Shown here: positions 17,701-26,171 of the stretch, in pieces
How the letters are laid out: every line of letters begins with the position of its first letter
Position numbering within the stretch: position 1 is the stretch's first letter
NCBI GenBank assembly: GCA_964356415.1
Contig: CAYHHK010000023.1
Location: 1-40,861 of the forward strand
DNA: 40,861 bases
Direction of reading: 5' to 3'
Origin: JAPLDB01 sp964356415
Lineage (GTDB): Bacteria > Bacteroidota > Bacteroidia > AKYH767-A > 2013-40CM-41-45
The notes under the pieces: model-generated
Database searches by the model: none
What the model saw: only the letters and a program-made list of their open reading frames with translations
What the model was told of the DNA's origin: nothing
Position numbers and translations under genes: made by a program

Positions 17701-19450
17701 GAGAATTCGCATATGAGCTGTCACCAAAATCCCAGTACCATGAAGAAATAGATCCTGCTGAAGTAGTGGTATTGTTAAAACAGATCGTTGTCCCAATACA
17801 ACCATTGGACGACGTGAAATCCGCAACCGGAGGAGGAGCAAGGGTTACAGGAAGGGCAATTGTATCAAAACATCCAAGTGAAGTACCTATGATCAGTGTT
17901 ACAACATAACTTCCGTCTGAAGAATATGTATGTATTGGATTCGAAATTGTTGATGTTGAGCCATCGCCGAAACTCCAGTTCCAGCTGGTGATGATGCCGG
18001 TTGGGGTAGAGGATGCATCAAAGAACTGGACGGCTGAGTTGAAGCATGGAGGAACGATATCTGTAAATGCAGCCGTAGGAATAAATGGTTCGTTAACAAC
18101 TACTGTATCAGTAGAAGTACATGAACCATTGCTTGCTGTTACAACATAGGTTCCTGCCCCAATGGTAATTGATTGCATTGTAGATCCATTGCTCCAGGAA
18201 TATGTATAAGGTCCTCCGCCGGAAGCATTTGCCGTGAGTGTGGCAACGTCGCTGCAGGCAACCCCGATATCAGGTCCTGCATCTACCCAAATTCCGATGA
18301 CGGTTATTGTATAAGAATAAATCTGAGACCCCATATAAGGACATGCATCGTCAGAAACACGCACAGTAAATGTGTAGGTGTTTCCAATGTCACCTGAATT
18401 TGGAGTCCAGCAAAAAGTACTTACCGGGTGTCCTGCACTTGTAGAGGTAAATGTTCCTGCGGGAATTCCACTATCCCACGATACAGAAAGTAATTGCCCT
18501 GCATCCGGGTCATTGGAGAAGATATCAAAACAGGTTTGCTGGTTGGCACAAACAGTAAGTGAGAAATTATTTGTTCCGTTTATTCCTGTCAATGAAGGGA
18601 GGTTATTCAGGCAATTCATTACAGTAATCTGCATATCCCGTTCAACAGTTCCGATCAATACACCATTTCTGTATTCACTGACTAAAACTGCCATTACTGT
18701 CACCTCTATGCTCTGTGGAGTCATGCAAATATCACCGGTAAGCTGGTTGAATGTAACAGCCGGAACTGAGTTCAATGGCTGTGCTGCATTGTATGGAGCA
18801 TTGTAAACAACGGTTGTAGTTGCAGTTTGATAAGGAGTTATTAGTTGATATGCAAGTGAGTCACCATCAATGTCATATGCTCCATGATTGAAACAAAATT
18901 GCTGTCCATTGCAAACAAATGGAACCGGCTTATTGGAGAATGTCGGTGAATTGTTGCAAGGCGTAATTACGTTATTCAATGTAGCATAAATGTAAAATGT
19001 ACTTGACCCCGGGGTTACAATTGTTGTAATTGCAGCATTTCTGCAACAAAGGGCATAACCGAAAACCCAGTCTGTACATTGTTGCGGTAGTGTTACAATT
19101 CCATCATACACCCATTCCTGGATGCCTGTGAAAGTTCCGCCGTTACAGGTAGTTACGGAAGTTGAACAGGCAGGGGTTACTTCCTGTCCGGTTCCTGCAC
19201 GGGGATAACAGGTAACTCCAAGTGATTGGCCGCAAGATGCTGAATTGATAGTAACAAATGGGTTTGTCGGGGCTGCAATTCCGATACAGTCGCGGTAAAA
19301 CGTAAGCGTGACCTGGTAAGTGTTACCCCCAAGACAAGTGTAAGTAAGATCTGCGCCCATGGAGTGACTTGCAGTTGCCTTTTGGCCGGAAAGCCATAAC
19401 ATGACAAACAACCATACTCCTAATTTTTTCAGATGTAAAATTTTTCTCAT
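11720..19450 (-). CDS. Giant Ig-like/PKD-repeat surface protein with T9SS type B sorting domain
   Basis: This 2576-residue secreted protein is probably an adhesin or surface filament. Residues 1-27 are a signal peptide (MRKILHLKKLGVWLFVMLWL then SGQKATA). Residues 28 to about 395 form a cysteine-containing N-terminal domain seen in other gliding-associated proteins (SHSMGADLTYTCLGGN). I then count, in order: 1 Ig-like repeat, 3 PKD, 4 Ig-like, 3 PKD, 5 Ig-like and 11 PKD. PKD units carry the WxFGDG and GxYxVTL motifs. Ig-like units carry NAGPDxxxC and YxWSxG motifs, usually with one cysteine pair each. Residues from about 2487 on are the type B (gliding motility-associated) C-terminal sorting domain: TLFAPNCFTPNGDGIND, VEIFDRWGLQL and a DVYIYKIRG strand. 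Export would be by Sec, then T9SS. Relatives include SprB-like adhesins. Nothing shows the ligand. ATG start; a terminator follows. Confidence 0.93.
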   Translation of the reverse strand: MRKILHLKKLGVWLFVMLWLSGQKATASHSMGADLTYTCLGGNTYQVTLTFYRDCIGIAAPTNPFVTINSASCGQSLGVTCYPRAGTGQEVTPACSTSVTTCNGGTFTGIQEWVYDGIVTLPQQCTDWVFGYALCCRNAAITTIVTPGSSTFYIYATLNNVITPCNNSPTFSNKPVPFVCNGQQFCFNHGAYDIDGDSLAYQLITPYQTATTTVVYNAPYNAAQPLNSVPAVTFNQLTGDICMTPQSIEVTVMAVLVSEYRNGVLIGTVERDMQITVMNCLNNLPSLTGINGTNNFSLTVCANQQTCFDIFSNDPDAGQLLSVSWDSGIPAGTFTSTSAGHPVSTFCWTPNSGDIGNTYTFTVRVSDDACPYMGSQIYSYTITVIGIWVDAGPDIGVACSDVATLTANASGGGPYTYSWSNGSTMQSITIGAGTYVVTASNGSCTSTDTVVVNEPFIPTAAFTDIVPPCFNSAVQFFDASSTPTGIITSWNWSFGDGSTSTISNPIHTYSSDGSYVVTLIIGTSLGCFDTIALPVTLAPPPVADFTSSNGCIGTTICFNNTTTSAGSISSWYWDFGDSSYANSQNPCHTFATAGTYTVTLIAGDSLACSDTVTQTITIYDLPAVSITGANACMGDPINFTSTGGLSGYTWNYGDGSNGTGQNPVYTYYSDGTYTVTLTATDGNGCSNNATTTVTVFPLPVVNAGPDIQLCQYDTISLTATGGGPYTWSNGATTAVIVVNPTSSTSYTVTVTDANGCSATDNVTVTVNPAPVAVVSPDQNVCEGSSTTLTASGGSTYTWFPGGSTASDITVSPTSDASYVVQVSNGSCISYDTVNVFVHLSPVVNLSSVFICNGANATLDAGISGMTYLWNTGATTQAITISAGGTYTVTVTDAFGCSATASSTATLGNSLNVTLPTVSFCQGDSTVIDPGYTGYQYSWSNGATTQAITVYNAGTYVLTITDTATGCTGTITAAASVNPLPAANFTATNVCIGNTTSFTDISNIVTGTITSWSWDFGDGGVSGAQNPAHTFSTSGSQTISLTIFSSTGCTASYTGTVSVNPLPVANFTSLNSCQNSNAVFIDLSSVSSGNITSYNWSFGDGSTGTQQNPTHSYATSGNFNVTLLVTTAGGCTNSITQPVTVYPLPVASFTNTTVCIGAASAFTNTSTISAGGITSVSWSFGDLGTSTSSNPSHAYSTSGTFNVTLVVTSSNGCTDTVTQPVTVNALPVANAGTDQHICIGSAATLTATGGTSYLWSPGNATTASISVNPSTNNTYSVTVTNANGCVANDAINIYVHALPTVNAGVDQNICNGSTATLSSTASGSVTYLWTPGALTSQTVSVNPVTTTNYIVTATDAYGCIARDTVRVMVNPIPAINAGPDQTICNGSTISLVASGAPNLTWYPGNISGSTMLVTPNANSTYIVVGISAAGCQSSDSINVVVNPVPVVNIPPTFVCQGLSTTLDAGNIGSVYSWSTGETTQTITVSDSGSYAVVVTTPNGCSTLGNAQVTTGGAVVGNPTVLALCTGQSGTLSAGNAGSSYLWSNGATTQNITVNTAGTYTVQVTDINGCSASFANSVSVNPIPVPAFIAPPVCFGSPTTFTNQSSISSGSIIGNLWGFGNGYSASAVNPSYTYSYTGSYGVTLVVTSAAGCSASITQYVSIYQVPNAAFSTTAVCLNSNSNYTDQSTAGSGTITDWQWDFGDGTTYNGQTASHNYSTAGTFSTSLIVTSSYGCIDTVQHQVLVNGLPTADFMVANVCDQSAVAALNNSTSNYGSITSYQWLMGDGSTSSLQNPTYTFGDTGTYNMQLVVTTSLGCTDTISNLVEVYPMPVADFSTVAGCQNSTMPFTNLTTISSGNILSYSWNFGDGTATVQSNPTHSYTTTSTFTVTLIATSNNSCRDTISYPITVYPLPVANFTALDACQNSAIDFYDNSSISSGSIAQWSWNLGDGTSSTLDEPTHNYATSGTFNVLLNITSDQGCISTYTQNVNIFPMPQVAFTANEPCFGTATHFYNQSSVAGGGAYTTSWDFGNGQTSALYNPIITFNSTGSQNITLTVTSANGCVSTLTQPAMIHGLPIALFNGNDNCLGHVTEFTDQSVANDGNIASWNWTFGDNSSSSISEPDHMYMTTGQFNVGLAITTTYGCSDQTARGINIWDVPAPQVAANDACLHDSVSMADISAVDSSLVLTYNWDMGDGTSSTLATPMHTYTQYGTYDITVTVVNQHGCSNTDLAQVIVHPLPDVQFASDSVCLNTANTFVNASTIPNGSIYTYFWSFGDGSTTNAGNPNHLYANAGTYNVSLVATSNHGCINNALRTVLVRPNPVAQFNGGGNGCSEFTAHFADLSTSADGTISGWLWDFGDGDVSTSQNPDHIYSQAGSYPVTLTVVSSNGCQAFLQQNGFVNAFPSPLADFEMDNQQADNISPVIHYTNLSSGYNAYTWTFGDGTTSSTELNPVHVYADTGSFITQLVVVNSYGCRDTILRTIEIGPRSTLFAPNCFTPNGDGINDAFYPKWTQMKDIYVEIFDRWGLQLTSWHGLNGSWDGLYGGRPVQADVYIYKIRGVGNDNAFYEWIGHVSVVR

Positions 19451-19817
19451 AAACCGAGTTTTAAGATTCGCATCAACATTCGATGAACTTCTTTCTTTGC
19501 GAATTTTTTACGACTGAAAGTTAGTTTCAACTACAGCGCAACGTGTCCTAAACAACCCTGCATCTGAGTGTTGTAAGTCATTCCTGTTAATAAAATTTGA
19601 TGATGATTGTTTACACCGATTTAGAAAGAGAATGAAAGGTATTTCGGATTGAAAGTGAAAAGCTGATCCGATGNNNNNNNNNNNNNNNNNNNNNNNNNNN
19701 NNNNNNNNNNNNNNNNNNNNNNNNNNNNNNNNNNNNNNNNNNNNNNNNNNNNNNNNNNNNNNNNNNNNNNNNNTTTAAACAGGATATAGATCGAATAATT
19801 TTTTTTTCCAATAAAAT
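19451..19817. other. Divergent intergenic region with assembly gap
   Basis: No gene is seen between the start of the giant PKD protein and terC. Of the 367 bases, 19674-19773 are N, the standard 100-base gap filler. The sequenced parts are AT-rich and should hold the promoters of both flanking divergent genes. I see no clear TAnnTTTG element in them. Confidence 0.8.
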
Positions 19818-20537
19818 ATGTTTGAATCACTTCTCACTGCTGAAGGCCTTATCGGCTTGGTTACGCTTGTATTAATGGAGATTGTGTTGGGAATTGACAA
19901 CATTATTTTTATTGCCATCCTTTGCGGTTTTCTTCCCAAAAAAGAAGATCAGAAAAAAGCGAGGACAATAGGCTTGACACTGGCGCTTGCAATGAGGGTT
20001 GTCTTATTGTTTACAATCTCATGGATTATCAAACTGGTCAATCCGTTATTTTTTATAGAGGATTTTGGCGTGACTGGAAGGGACCTTATACTTTTCTCAG
20101 GAGGTGTTTTTCTGATATACAAAACATCAGTAGAAATTTATCACAAACTGAAAGGCGATGGACTTGAACATGGACCCAAGGCACGTACACTTACTGTAGC
20201 GCAGGCAATCCTTCAGATTACAATTATTGATATTGTATTTTCATTTGATTCAATCCTGACGGCTGTTGGCTTAAGCAGAGATATTACCATCATGGTTACT
20301 GCAGTAGTTATCTCAATGATCGTCATGCTTATGTTCGCTCCGTATGTCAGCGATTTCATCAACAAATATCCGAGCTTAAAAGTGCTGGCTCTTGTTTTTC
20401 TGGTTGCAATAGGGTTCTTGCTTGTGATCGAATCTTTGCACATGCACATTGACAAGTCTTATATTTATGTGGCCATGGGATTTTCCTTGGTTGTGGAGTT
20501 GCTGAATATTAAGATCAGGGGAGTGAAGCATAAGTGA
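19818..20537 (+). CDS. TerC family integral membrane protein
   Basis: A 239-residue polytopic protein with about seven membrane segments. The two family signatures are present: EIVLGIDNIIFI (residues 21-32), and IDIVFSFDSILTAVGL near residues 136-152, whose acidic residues lie within membrane helices and are thought to bind the transported ion. TerC-family proteins have been linked to manganese export, to metallation of exoenzymes and to tellurite resistance. Bacteria with an isolated copy like this one generally show no tellurite operon, and none is present here. Length and topology are normal. The start is the ATG at 19818, shortly after the gap, and the promoter is not visible. It is divergent from the giant PKD gene. 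Confidence 0.93.
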   Translation: MFESLLTAEGLIGLVTLVLMEIVLGIDNIIFIAILCGFLPKKEDQKKARTIGLTLALAMRVVLLFTISWIIKLVNPLFFIEDFGVTGRDLILFSGGVFLIYKTSVEIYHKLKGDGLEHGPKARTLTVAQAILQITIIDIVFSFDSILTAVGLSRDITIMVTAVVISMIVMLMFAPYVSDFINKYPSLKVLALVFLVAIGFLLVIESLHMHIDKSYIYVAMGFSLVVELLNIKIRGVKHK

Positions 20538-20679
20538 TTGCCGGTCGCCATTTTGTTTTTCATTATTATTCATTTTTACCAATAAATGAGGCAGTTTGGC
20601 CAAAATTTCAAGCCAATTGCAGCTGCTATTTTTTCCTTAGATAAATATTTCTCATCTTTCAGAATTATTCCGCTATCTA

Positions 20680-20710
20680 CCTAAAACCTTTTCTGGGCAA
20701 GGTCTTTAGG
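20680..20710 (+). promoter_or_regulatory. Leader hairpin upstream of the HYR-domain protein
   Basis: CCTAAAACCTT (20680-20690), an 8-base loop, and AAGGTCTTTAGG (20699-20710) form an imperfect hairpin with one small bulge, 37 bases before the ATG of the 1756-residue gene. No T-run follows, so it is not an obvious terminator for terC. It may be a leader structure. Function unknown. Confidence 0.3.
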
Positions 20711-20747
20711 CTTAAAAACTAAATTCAAAATAACCAACTTTAAAATC

Positions 20748-23700
20748 ATGAAAACAATTTATTACTTCAGCAAACGGTATGCTTCAAAAATTAAAAATTT
20801 ATTGTGCGTTTTCGCATTGTGCTTGCTGTGCAATCTGACTTCAGCCCAATATATAACAACTTATACTGCCGCTCGAACGAGTGTTACCTATGCAACATTG
20901 ACCGGCGCAACGCAGCTCTGTACAGGAGCCGCAGGATGCCCCGATGGCGTATTTACAATAAGCTTACCCTGGACTTTTGTATTTAATGGTACGGGCTATA
21001 CAACAGCTTATATGAGCCAAAATGGTTTCATAACTTTTGGCGCGGCCCCTGCCGGAAATGCTTACACACCTCTTTCCACAACAATGGCAGGAGTAACTGG
21101 TGTAATAGCAGCGCATGGGATGAACAATGCTGTTACTACAGCAACACACATTATGCGACATAAAAATAATGGTACTTCTTATAGTTTTGAATGGATAAGG
21201 GCAGGTACAGGTGGTGCGTTTACAGGAACTCATGCTGATTATATGATCACGTTATTTCAGACTACCAATATCATTGAAGTTTGGTACCGAACACCTGCAG
21301 CATACCCTGAAAATGCAAATTTAGCAGGGCAGGTTGGATTAAGAGGAGCGTTGACATCAGAATTCATTAACCTCACAACACTAACGGCGGCACCGGGTTA
21401 TGGCGGAGTTAATACGGCAACTGCTTCCTGGGGTGTGGCGAATTATACTACAGTAAACAATGGTAAATACACCTGGACTCCTCCATCATTTTGCACGCCT
21501 CCAAATACGCTGGCAACAAGTATGAACTTCACAGGACTTACAACCTCCTCAGTTCAATTAAACTGGACGAATGGCAATGGTGCTGCACGTGTAGTTGTTG
21601 CCCACGCAACCACTGCTGTAAGCGCAAATCCAACGAACGGAACGGATTACACGGCAGGTGCAAATTCAGTTTTTGGAAGCGGAACTAACTTAGGTACTTC
21701 CAATTTCATAGTTTATGCGGGCACTGGAAGTTCTGTAAATGTTACAGGGCTTACCGGAGGAACTACCTACTTTTTTTCAGTTTATGAAGGCAGCGCTACA
21801 TTTTGCTATACTACAGGTCTTTCGGGTTCTCAGTCAATACCTGCCTGTTTGAGTTACCCAACAACTGATGCAACAGCAATGGTGTTTTCAAATATCCTCA
21901 ATAATGCAATGACCCTTTCATTTACCCGGGGTAATGGAAGCAACGTATTGGTTGTGGCCCGACTTACAGCTACCGCCCGTGTTGCACCTACTTTCAATAC
22001 TTCATATACGCCCAATACGATTTTCGGAAGCGGTAATACTACAGGAGCAGGGAACTTTGTCGTATTGGACGGAACTGCCAATACTGTATCAGTAACCGGT
22101 CTAGCAAATTTTACAGCCTATACTTTTGATGTATATGAATACAACGCATCTCCGAATTGTTATTCCCCATCTCCGCTTATTGCCGGAACTTCAACCCTTG
22201 ATGGAACAACAAGCGGAGGTTGTTCTGCAACCGTCGTCAGATCAACAGCAGCAGGACAATATACTGCTGTTACACCGTCAACTTACCTAACGATAACAGG
22301 TGCAATGAATTCCAATTATACAGGCAATCCCATCGGTTTTAATTTTGTTTACAATGGTGTAACTTTTACCAGCTTTGGATTAAATACCAATGGATATATC
22401 TGGTTCGGAACCGGGTCTCCGCTTGGAACTGCTACGAACCCTATCAGCAATGCCTCCGCCAACCTTGGTGGTACAGGAACTATTGACGGGATTGTATCTG
22501 CATTGGGAACATTTCTAACTTCTAGTTGCGTGTATCCAACCATCGCACCTGCAAGATCAGAAATAGGATACCTTGTAACAGGTGTTGCTCCTGACAGGGT
22601 ATTAACAATACAATGGAGGGGTTATGCAGCCGCTACTACAAATTGCGGTGGCCTTTGCGAGGCCGTCAGTTTTACAGACATCTCACGTCTGGATTTTCAA
22701 ATTAAGCTTCATGAAGATGGCGGAGCCAATAGTGATAAAATAGTATTTGCATATTGGGATCAAAATCCCGTTTGCATTGATGCAGCTGCTTTTTCTGCAC
22801 AGGTTGGATTAAGGGGAGCAACAAATGCAACCTTTACCAACAGAACCGGTGGGGGGAATGCAAGTTGGGCACTGAATGCAGGTGTTGTAAACACCTCTGT
22901 TTGTACCAATGGCGCAAGTAATTTTATAAGCGGCAATGTTTCTCTCACATTTACGCAAGCAATTACAACAGGACCTACTATTAATGGTTTTGTAAGCGGA
23001 GGCAGTGCAAGCAATTCATGCCCAGCAACAGATGTTTTACTTACAGCCGGTTCAGGATTTACCAGCTATCAGTGGTTTTTTAACGGAAGCATTATTGCCG
23101 GTCCCGGTTCAAACAGTTCTACTTATACTGCAACTGCAACCGGCGCATATACTGTTGTTGGAAAAAATGGCACATGCTATGCTCAATCAAATGCATTTTC
23201 TGTTACAATCAATTCATGTGGTGTTGCACCTGCCATTACCACCTGTGGCAGCAGTACACCGCAAGGAAACGATCCGGGTCTTTGCAGCGCCATTGTAAAT
23301 TATACTGCCGCAACAGCTACCGGTTCTCCAACGCCTACAATTACTTATTCTCAAAACTCGGGAACTTCTTTTCCTGTCGGAACAACGACTGTTACAGTTA
23401 CTGCAAGCAATGGTATTTCACCTGATGCAATTTGCTCATTCACGGTTACAGTTATCGACAATGAAAATCCAACAGCCAATTGTCCTACAGATATTATTCA
23501 GGGTAATGATGTTGGTTTTTGCAGTGCTGTAGTTTCTTATTCAGCTACAGCTTCTGACAATTGTGCCGGTGCTACCATATTGTGTACTCCTCCTTCAGGA
23601 AGTACGTTTTCCATCGGCATTACAACCGTAAACTGCACGGCAACTGATGCAAACAACAACACAAGTTCTTGCTCATTCACAATAACAGTAAATGACACTG

Positions 23701-26018
23701 AGAACCCTGTAGCTATTTGCCCTGCCGGCATTCAGCAAAGCAATGATCCCGGATTTTGCAGTGCCGCAGTAACTTATAGTTCATTGGCTACAGATAACTG
23801 TCCCGGTGTGAGCATTGCGTGTTTGCCTGCTACACTTACATTTCCCGTTGGAGTATCAACAGTAACCTGTACAGCCACCGATGCTGCAGGTAATACAAAC
23901 ACTTGTTCATTCACTGTCACCATATTTGATACAGAAAACCCAACAGCCAATTGCCCTGCAAACATTACTACTTGTAACCCATTAGTTACCTATTCTGCAA
24001 CAGCTTCCGACAATTGTACCGGTGCATCGATCTCTTGTTCTCCTGTTTCCGGCAGCACTTTCGCCGCAGGCCTTACGACGGTAAACTGTACAGCTACTGA
24101 TGCAAGCAGCAACACAGGCTCTTGTTCGTTTTCTGTTGATGTTCAAACCATTTCTACAGCCGCATCAAGCGCAACAAGCAATGCTTTGTATGGCCAGATT
24201 TGTATTGGCGGAAACTTAACACTCACAGCCAATGGCGGTTCACTTGGAACAGGTGCATCGTGGGTTTGGTATGAAGGAGGTTGCGGAACCGGTGCTTCAG
24301 TTGGAAGCGGCTCTCCGCTCACCATTACTCCTGCTTTAGGTAATCATAACTACTTCGTACGTGCTGAAGGTGCTTGTGGAAATACTGCTTGTGTAAGTGT
24401 TGCTGTAAGTGTGATCTCTGCACCACCGTCGAATACGATCGGTATCACATCAGCTCCCGCTGACGGATGTGTGGGTGCTCCTGCACAAACAGTTTCTGTA
24501 AATAATGTGGCCAACTGTACCTTCTACAACTGGTCAAGCTCTCAGACAGGTGTACGTTTCAATGGATTCCCAAGCCCTTATCAGACCAGTGTTCCTTCAG
24601 TGAGTGTGACATATGTTTCGCTTCCTGCCGCAGGTTCTTCAGGATGGAGCATCTGCGTATTCGGTGGCAATGTTTGTGGAAATACCAACACAGTATGTAC
24701 CTGGATCCGTGCTACAATCAACAGACCGAATCCGATTTCAGGAAGTGTGATCGGCTGTGCAAATACCTCGGCATCATATTCCTGCAATAACGTTAACGCT
24801 GCTTCTTATCAATGGAGTATTACCGGAAATGCCACGATAACCGGCAATGGTAGTCGTACAATCACTGTCAACTTTGGCTCAGGATTTACGACTGGAACAC
24901 TTTGCGTGCATTCACAGACCAGTTGTGGCTATAACAGTGCCGATGTTTGTATGAATGTGAGCAGCTTAACAGCAATTCCCGGATCGATTTCCGGTAATGG
25001 AAATGTTTGTCCGAATTCAAGCTCAGTGTTCAATATAGCACCTGTTCCGGGTGCTACATCCTATATCTGGACATGCTCTGTGGCAGGTTCAGTAGTTACC
25101 AATAATGGTACTTCATGTTCTATTTTGTTTCCTGCTGTTGTTCCGGGTGGTTCATCTGTATGTGTAAGTTCACTTGGACCGTGCGGAACACCAGGTGCAA
25201 CAAGATGTAAAGGCGTGGCTTCAGGAATACCAACAACCCCGGGAGTAATATCAGGGCCTAATGTCGGACAGTGCGGAGTCACTGGTGTATCATATTCTAT
25301 TAATCCGGTGAATGGTGCTACAGGGTATCTTTGGAATGCAAATAATGGCGCAACGATAAGCGGGCCTAATAATTTGAGTGGCGTAACAATTGACTTCCCT
25401 CCATCTTTCACAACTGTTAATCTTACCGTGGCATCAACAAACTTATGTGGTAGCAGTAATTTACGCTCACTTTCAGTTTCGGGTTTACCGGGTTTACCGG
25501 CGGCAATTACAGGAGCGAATAATGTGTGTAATGGTGCCGTAGAATTATACAATACAGCGGGATCAATCGGAGCGACAGGATATAACTGGACCGTTCCTCT
25601 CAATGCATCAATACTTGGCGGACAAGGATCTTCAAGTCTTATTGTTCAATGGGGCGCAACCGGAGGAAATGTAACTGTTCGTGGCACGAATTTGTGCGGT
25701 AATTCGGGTATTCTTAATTATCCTGTAATTGTAACATGCCGGCTGGCTGATGTAACAAGAACAATGATTGGTGGGGCTGCCGTTTTTCCAAATCCATCCA
25801 CAGGTAAAATAAATGTAAGATTCAACTCAGACATTTCTGATGATATCTTAATTAAGGCAATGGATATGACAGGAAGAGTCATGTTTACCGGAAGTCTGAA
25901 CGCAATGGAGGGAATAAACATTCACGAACTGGACCTTTCCAGTTTGTCCAAAGGAGTTTATATGATTCACCTGAACGGAAAAGAGATCAATGAAATCCTG
26001 AAAGTTGTAGTTGAATAA
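20748..26018 (+). CDS. HYR-domain surface protein with T9SS type A sorting domain
   Basis: This is a 1756-residue secreted protein with a signal peptide (residues 1 to about 33, ending LLCNLTSAQ). An N-terminal beta-sandwich module (about 34-247) recurs at about 491-738. Both copies share a NGYIWFG/NGFITFG strand and a QVGLRGA motif. Two fibronectin type III-like units (about 250-485) lie between them, each with NGxGxRV/NVLVVA and VTGLxxxTxYxFxVYE patterns. An Ig-like unit follows, then four HYR repeats (about 825-1148) with DNENPTANCPTDI-like and TTVNCTATDA motifs. The fourth HYR lacks the QxNDPGFCSA loop. From about 1226 to 1660 are repeated Ig/PKD-like units with CGN/CGT motifs. The type A sorting domain is at about 1677-1756 (VFPNPSTGKINVRF, LSKGVYMIHL). 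HYR units usually mediate adhesion. The ligand is unknown. A strong terminator follows. Confidence 0.92.
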   Translation: MKTIYYFSKRYASKIKNLLCVFALCLLCNLTSAQYITTYTAARTSVTYATLTGATQLCTGAAGCPDGVFTISLPWTFVFNGTGYTTAYMSQNGFITFGAAPAGNAYTPLSTTMAGVTGVIAAHGMNNAVTTATHIMRHKNNGTSYSFEWIRAGTGGAFTGTHADYMITLFQTTNIIEVWYRTPAAYPENANLAGQVGLRGALTSEFINLTTLTAAPGYGGVNTATASWGVANYTTVNNGKYTWTPPSFCTPPNTLATSMNFTGLTTSSVQLNWTNGNGAARVVVAHATTAVSANPTNGTDYTAGANSVFGSGTNLGTSNFIVYAGTGSSVNVTGLTGGTTYFFSVYEGSATFCYTTGLSGSQSIPACLSYPTTDATAMVFSNILNNAMTLSFTRGNGSNVLVVARLTATARVAPTFNTSYTPNTIFGSGNTTGAGNFVVLDGTANTVSVTGLANFTAYTFDVYEYNASPNCYSPSPLIAGTSTLDGTTSGGCSATVVRSTAAGQYTAVTPSTYLTITGAMNSNYTGNPIGFNFVYNGVTFTSFGLNTNGYIWFGTGSPLGTATNPISNASANLGGTGTIDGIVSALGTFLTSSCVYPTIAPARSEIGYLVTGVAPDRVLTIQWRGYAAATTNCGGLCEAVSFTDISRLDFQIKLHEDGGANSDKIVFAYWDQNPVCIDAAAFSAQVGLRGATNATFTNRTGGGNASWALNAGVVNTSVCTNGASNFISGNVSLTFTQAITTGPTINGFVSGGSASNSCPATDVLLTAGSGFTSYQWFFNGSIIAGPGSNSSTYTATATGAYTVVGKNGTCYAQSNAFSVTINSCGVAPAITTCGSSTPQGNDPGLCSAIVNYTAATATGSPTPTITYSQNSGTSFPVGTTTVTVTASNGISPDAICSFTVTVIDNENPTANCPTDIIQGNDVGFCSAVVSYSATASDNCAGATILCTPPSGSTFSIGITTVNCTATDANNNTSSCSFTITVNDTENPVAICPAGIQQSNDPGFCSAAVTYSSLATDNCPGVSIACLPATLTFPVGVSTVTCTATDAAGNTNTCSFTVTIFDTENPTANCPANITTCNPLVTYSATASDNCTGASISCSPVSGSTFAAGLTTVNCTATDASSNTGSCSFSVDVQTISTAASSATSNALYGQICIGGNLTLTANGGSLGTGASWVWYEGGCGTGASVGSGSPLTITPALGNHNYFVRAEGACGNTACVSVAVSVISAPPSNTIGITSAPADGCVGAPAQTVSVNNVANCTFYNWSSSQTGVRFNGFPSPYQTSVPSVSVTYVSLPAAGSSGWSICVFGGNVCGNTNTVCTWIRATINRPNPISGSVIGCANTSASYSCNNVNAASYQWSITGNATITGNGSRTITVNFGSGFTTGTLCVHSQTSCGYNSADVCMNVSSLTAIPGSISGNGNVCPNSSSVFNIAPVPGATSYIWTCSVAGSVVTNNGTSCSILFPAVVPGGSSVCVSSLGPCGTPGATRCKGVASGIPTTPGVISGPNVGQCGVTGVSYSINPVNGATGYLWNANNGATISGPNNLSGVTIDFPPSFTTVNLTVASTNLCGSSNLRSLSVSGLPGLPAAITGANNVCNGAVELYNTAGSIGATGYNWTVPLNASILGGQGSSSLIVQWGATGGNVTVRGTNLCGNSGILNYPVIVTCRLADVTRTMIGGAAVFPNPSTGKINVRFNSDISDDILIKAMDMTGRVMFTGSLNAMEGINIHELDLSSLSKGVYMIHLNGKEINEILKVVVE

Positions 26019-26038
26019 TTTTTTAGAAATCAGAATAC

Positions 26039-26073
26039 AAGTGCGCATTGAATTTTCAGTGCGCACTTTTTTT
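26039..26073 (+). terminator. Rho-independent terminator between the HYR protein and secA
   Basis: AAGTGCGCATTGAA (26039-26052), loop TT, TTCAGTGCGCACTT (26055-26068): a 14-bp stem with a single G-T pair, followed by TTTTT. It ends transcription of the T9SS protein before the secA promoter. Confidence 0.9.
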
Positions 26074-26140
26074 ATCAAAAATAAACGTTTTTGTACTGTA
26101 TTTTCATTATTTCCCGGCTGCCTACTTCACTAAATTAGCT

Positions 26141-26148
26141 TACTTTTG
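26141..26148 (+). promoter_or_regulatory. secA promoter -7 element
   Basis: TACTTTTG matches TAnnTTTG and is followed by CA, as in the ribBA promoter. It lies 23 bases before the secA ATG, after the upstream terminator. The -33 element is weak: GCTG at 26117-26120, spacer 20. Confidence 0.55.
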
Positions 26149-26171
26149 CACTCTTTTTTACAGAATAGATT

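Noticed and set aside
18378..18806. 142-residue plus-strand ORF inside the giant PKD gene
   Set aside because: Antisense to the intact N-terminal domain of the 2576-residue protein; no start context or family resemblance.
25061..25603. 180-residue minus-strand ORF opposite the HYR protein
   Set aside because: Low-complexity, Pro/Val/Leu-rich translation caused by the codon pattern of the real gene on the other strand.
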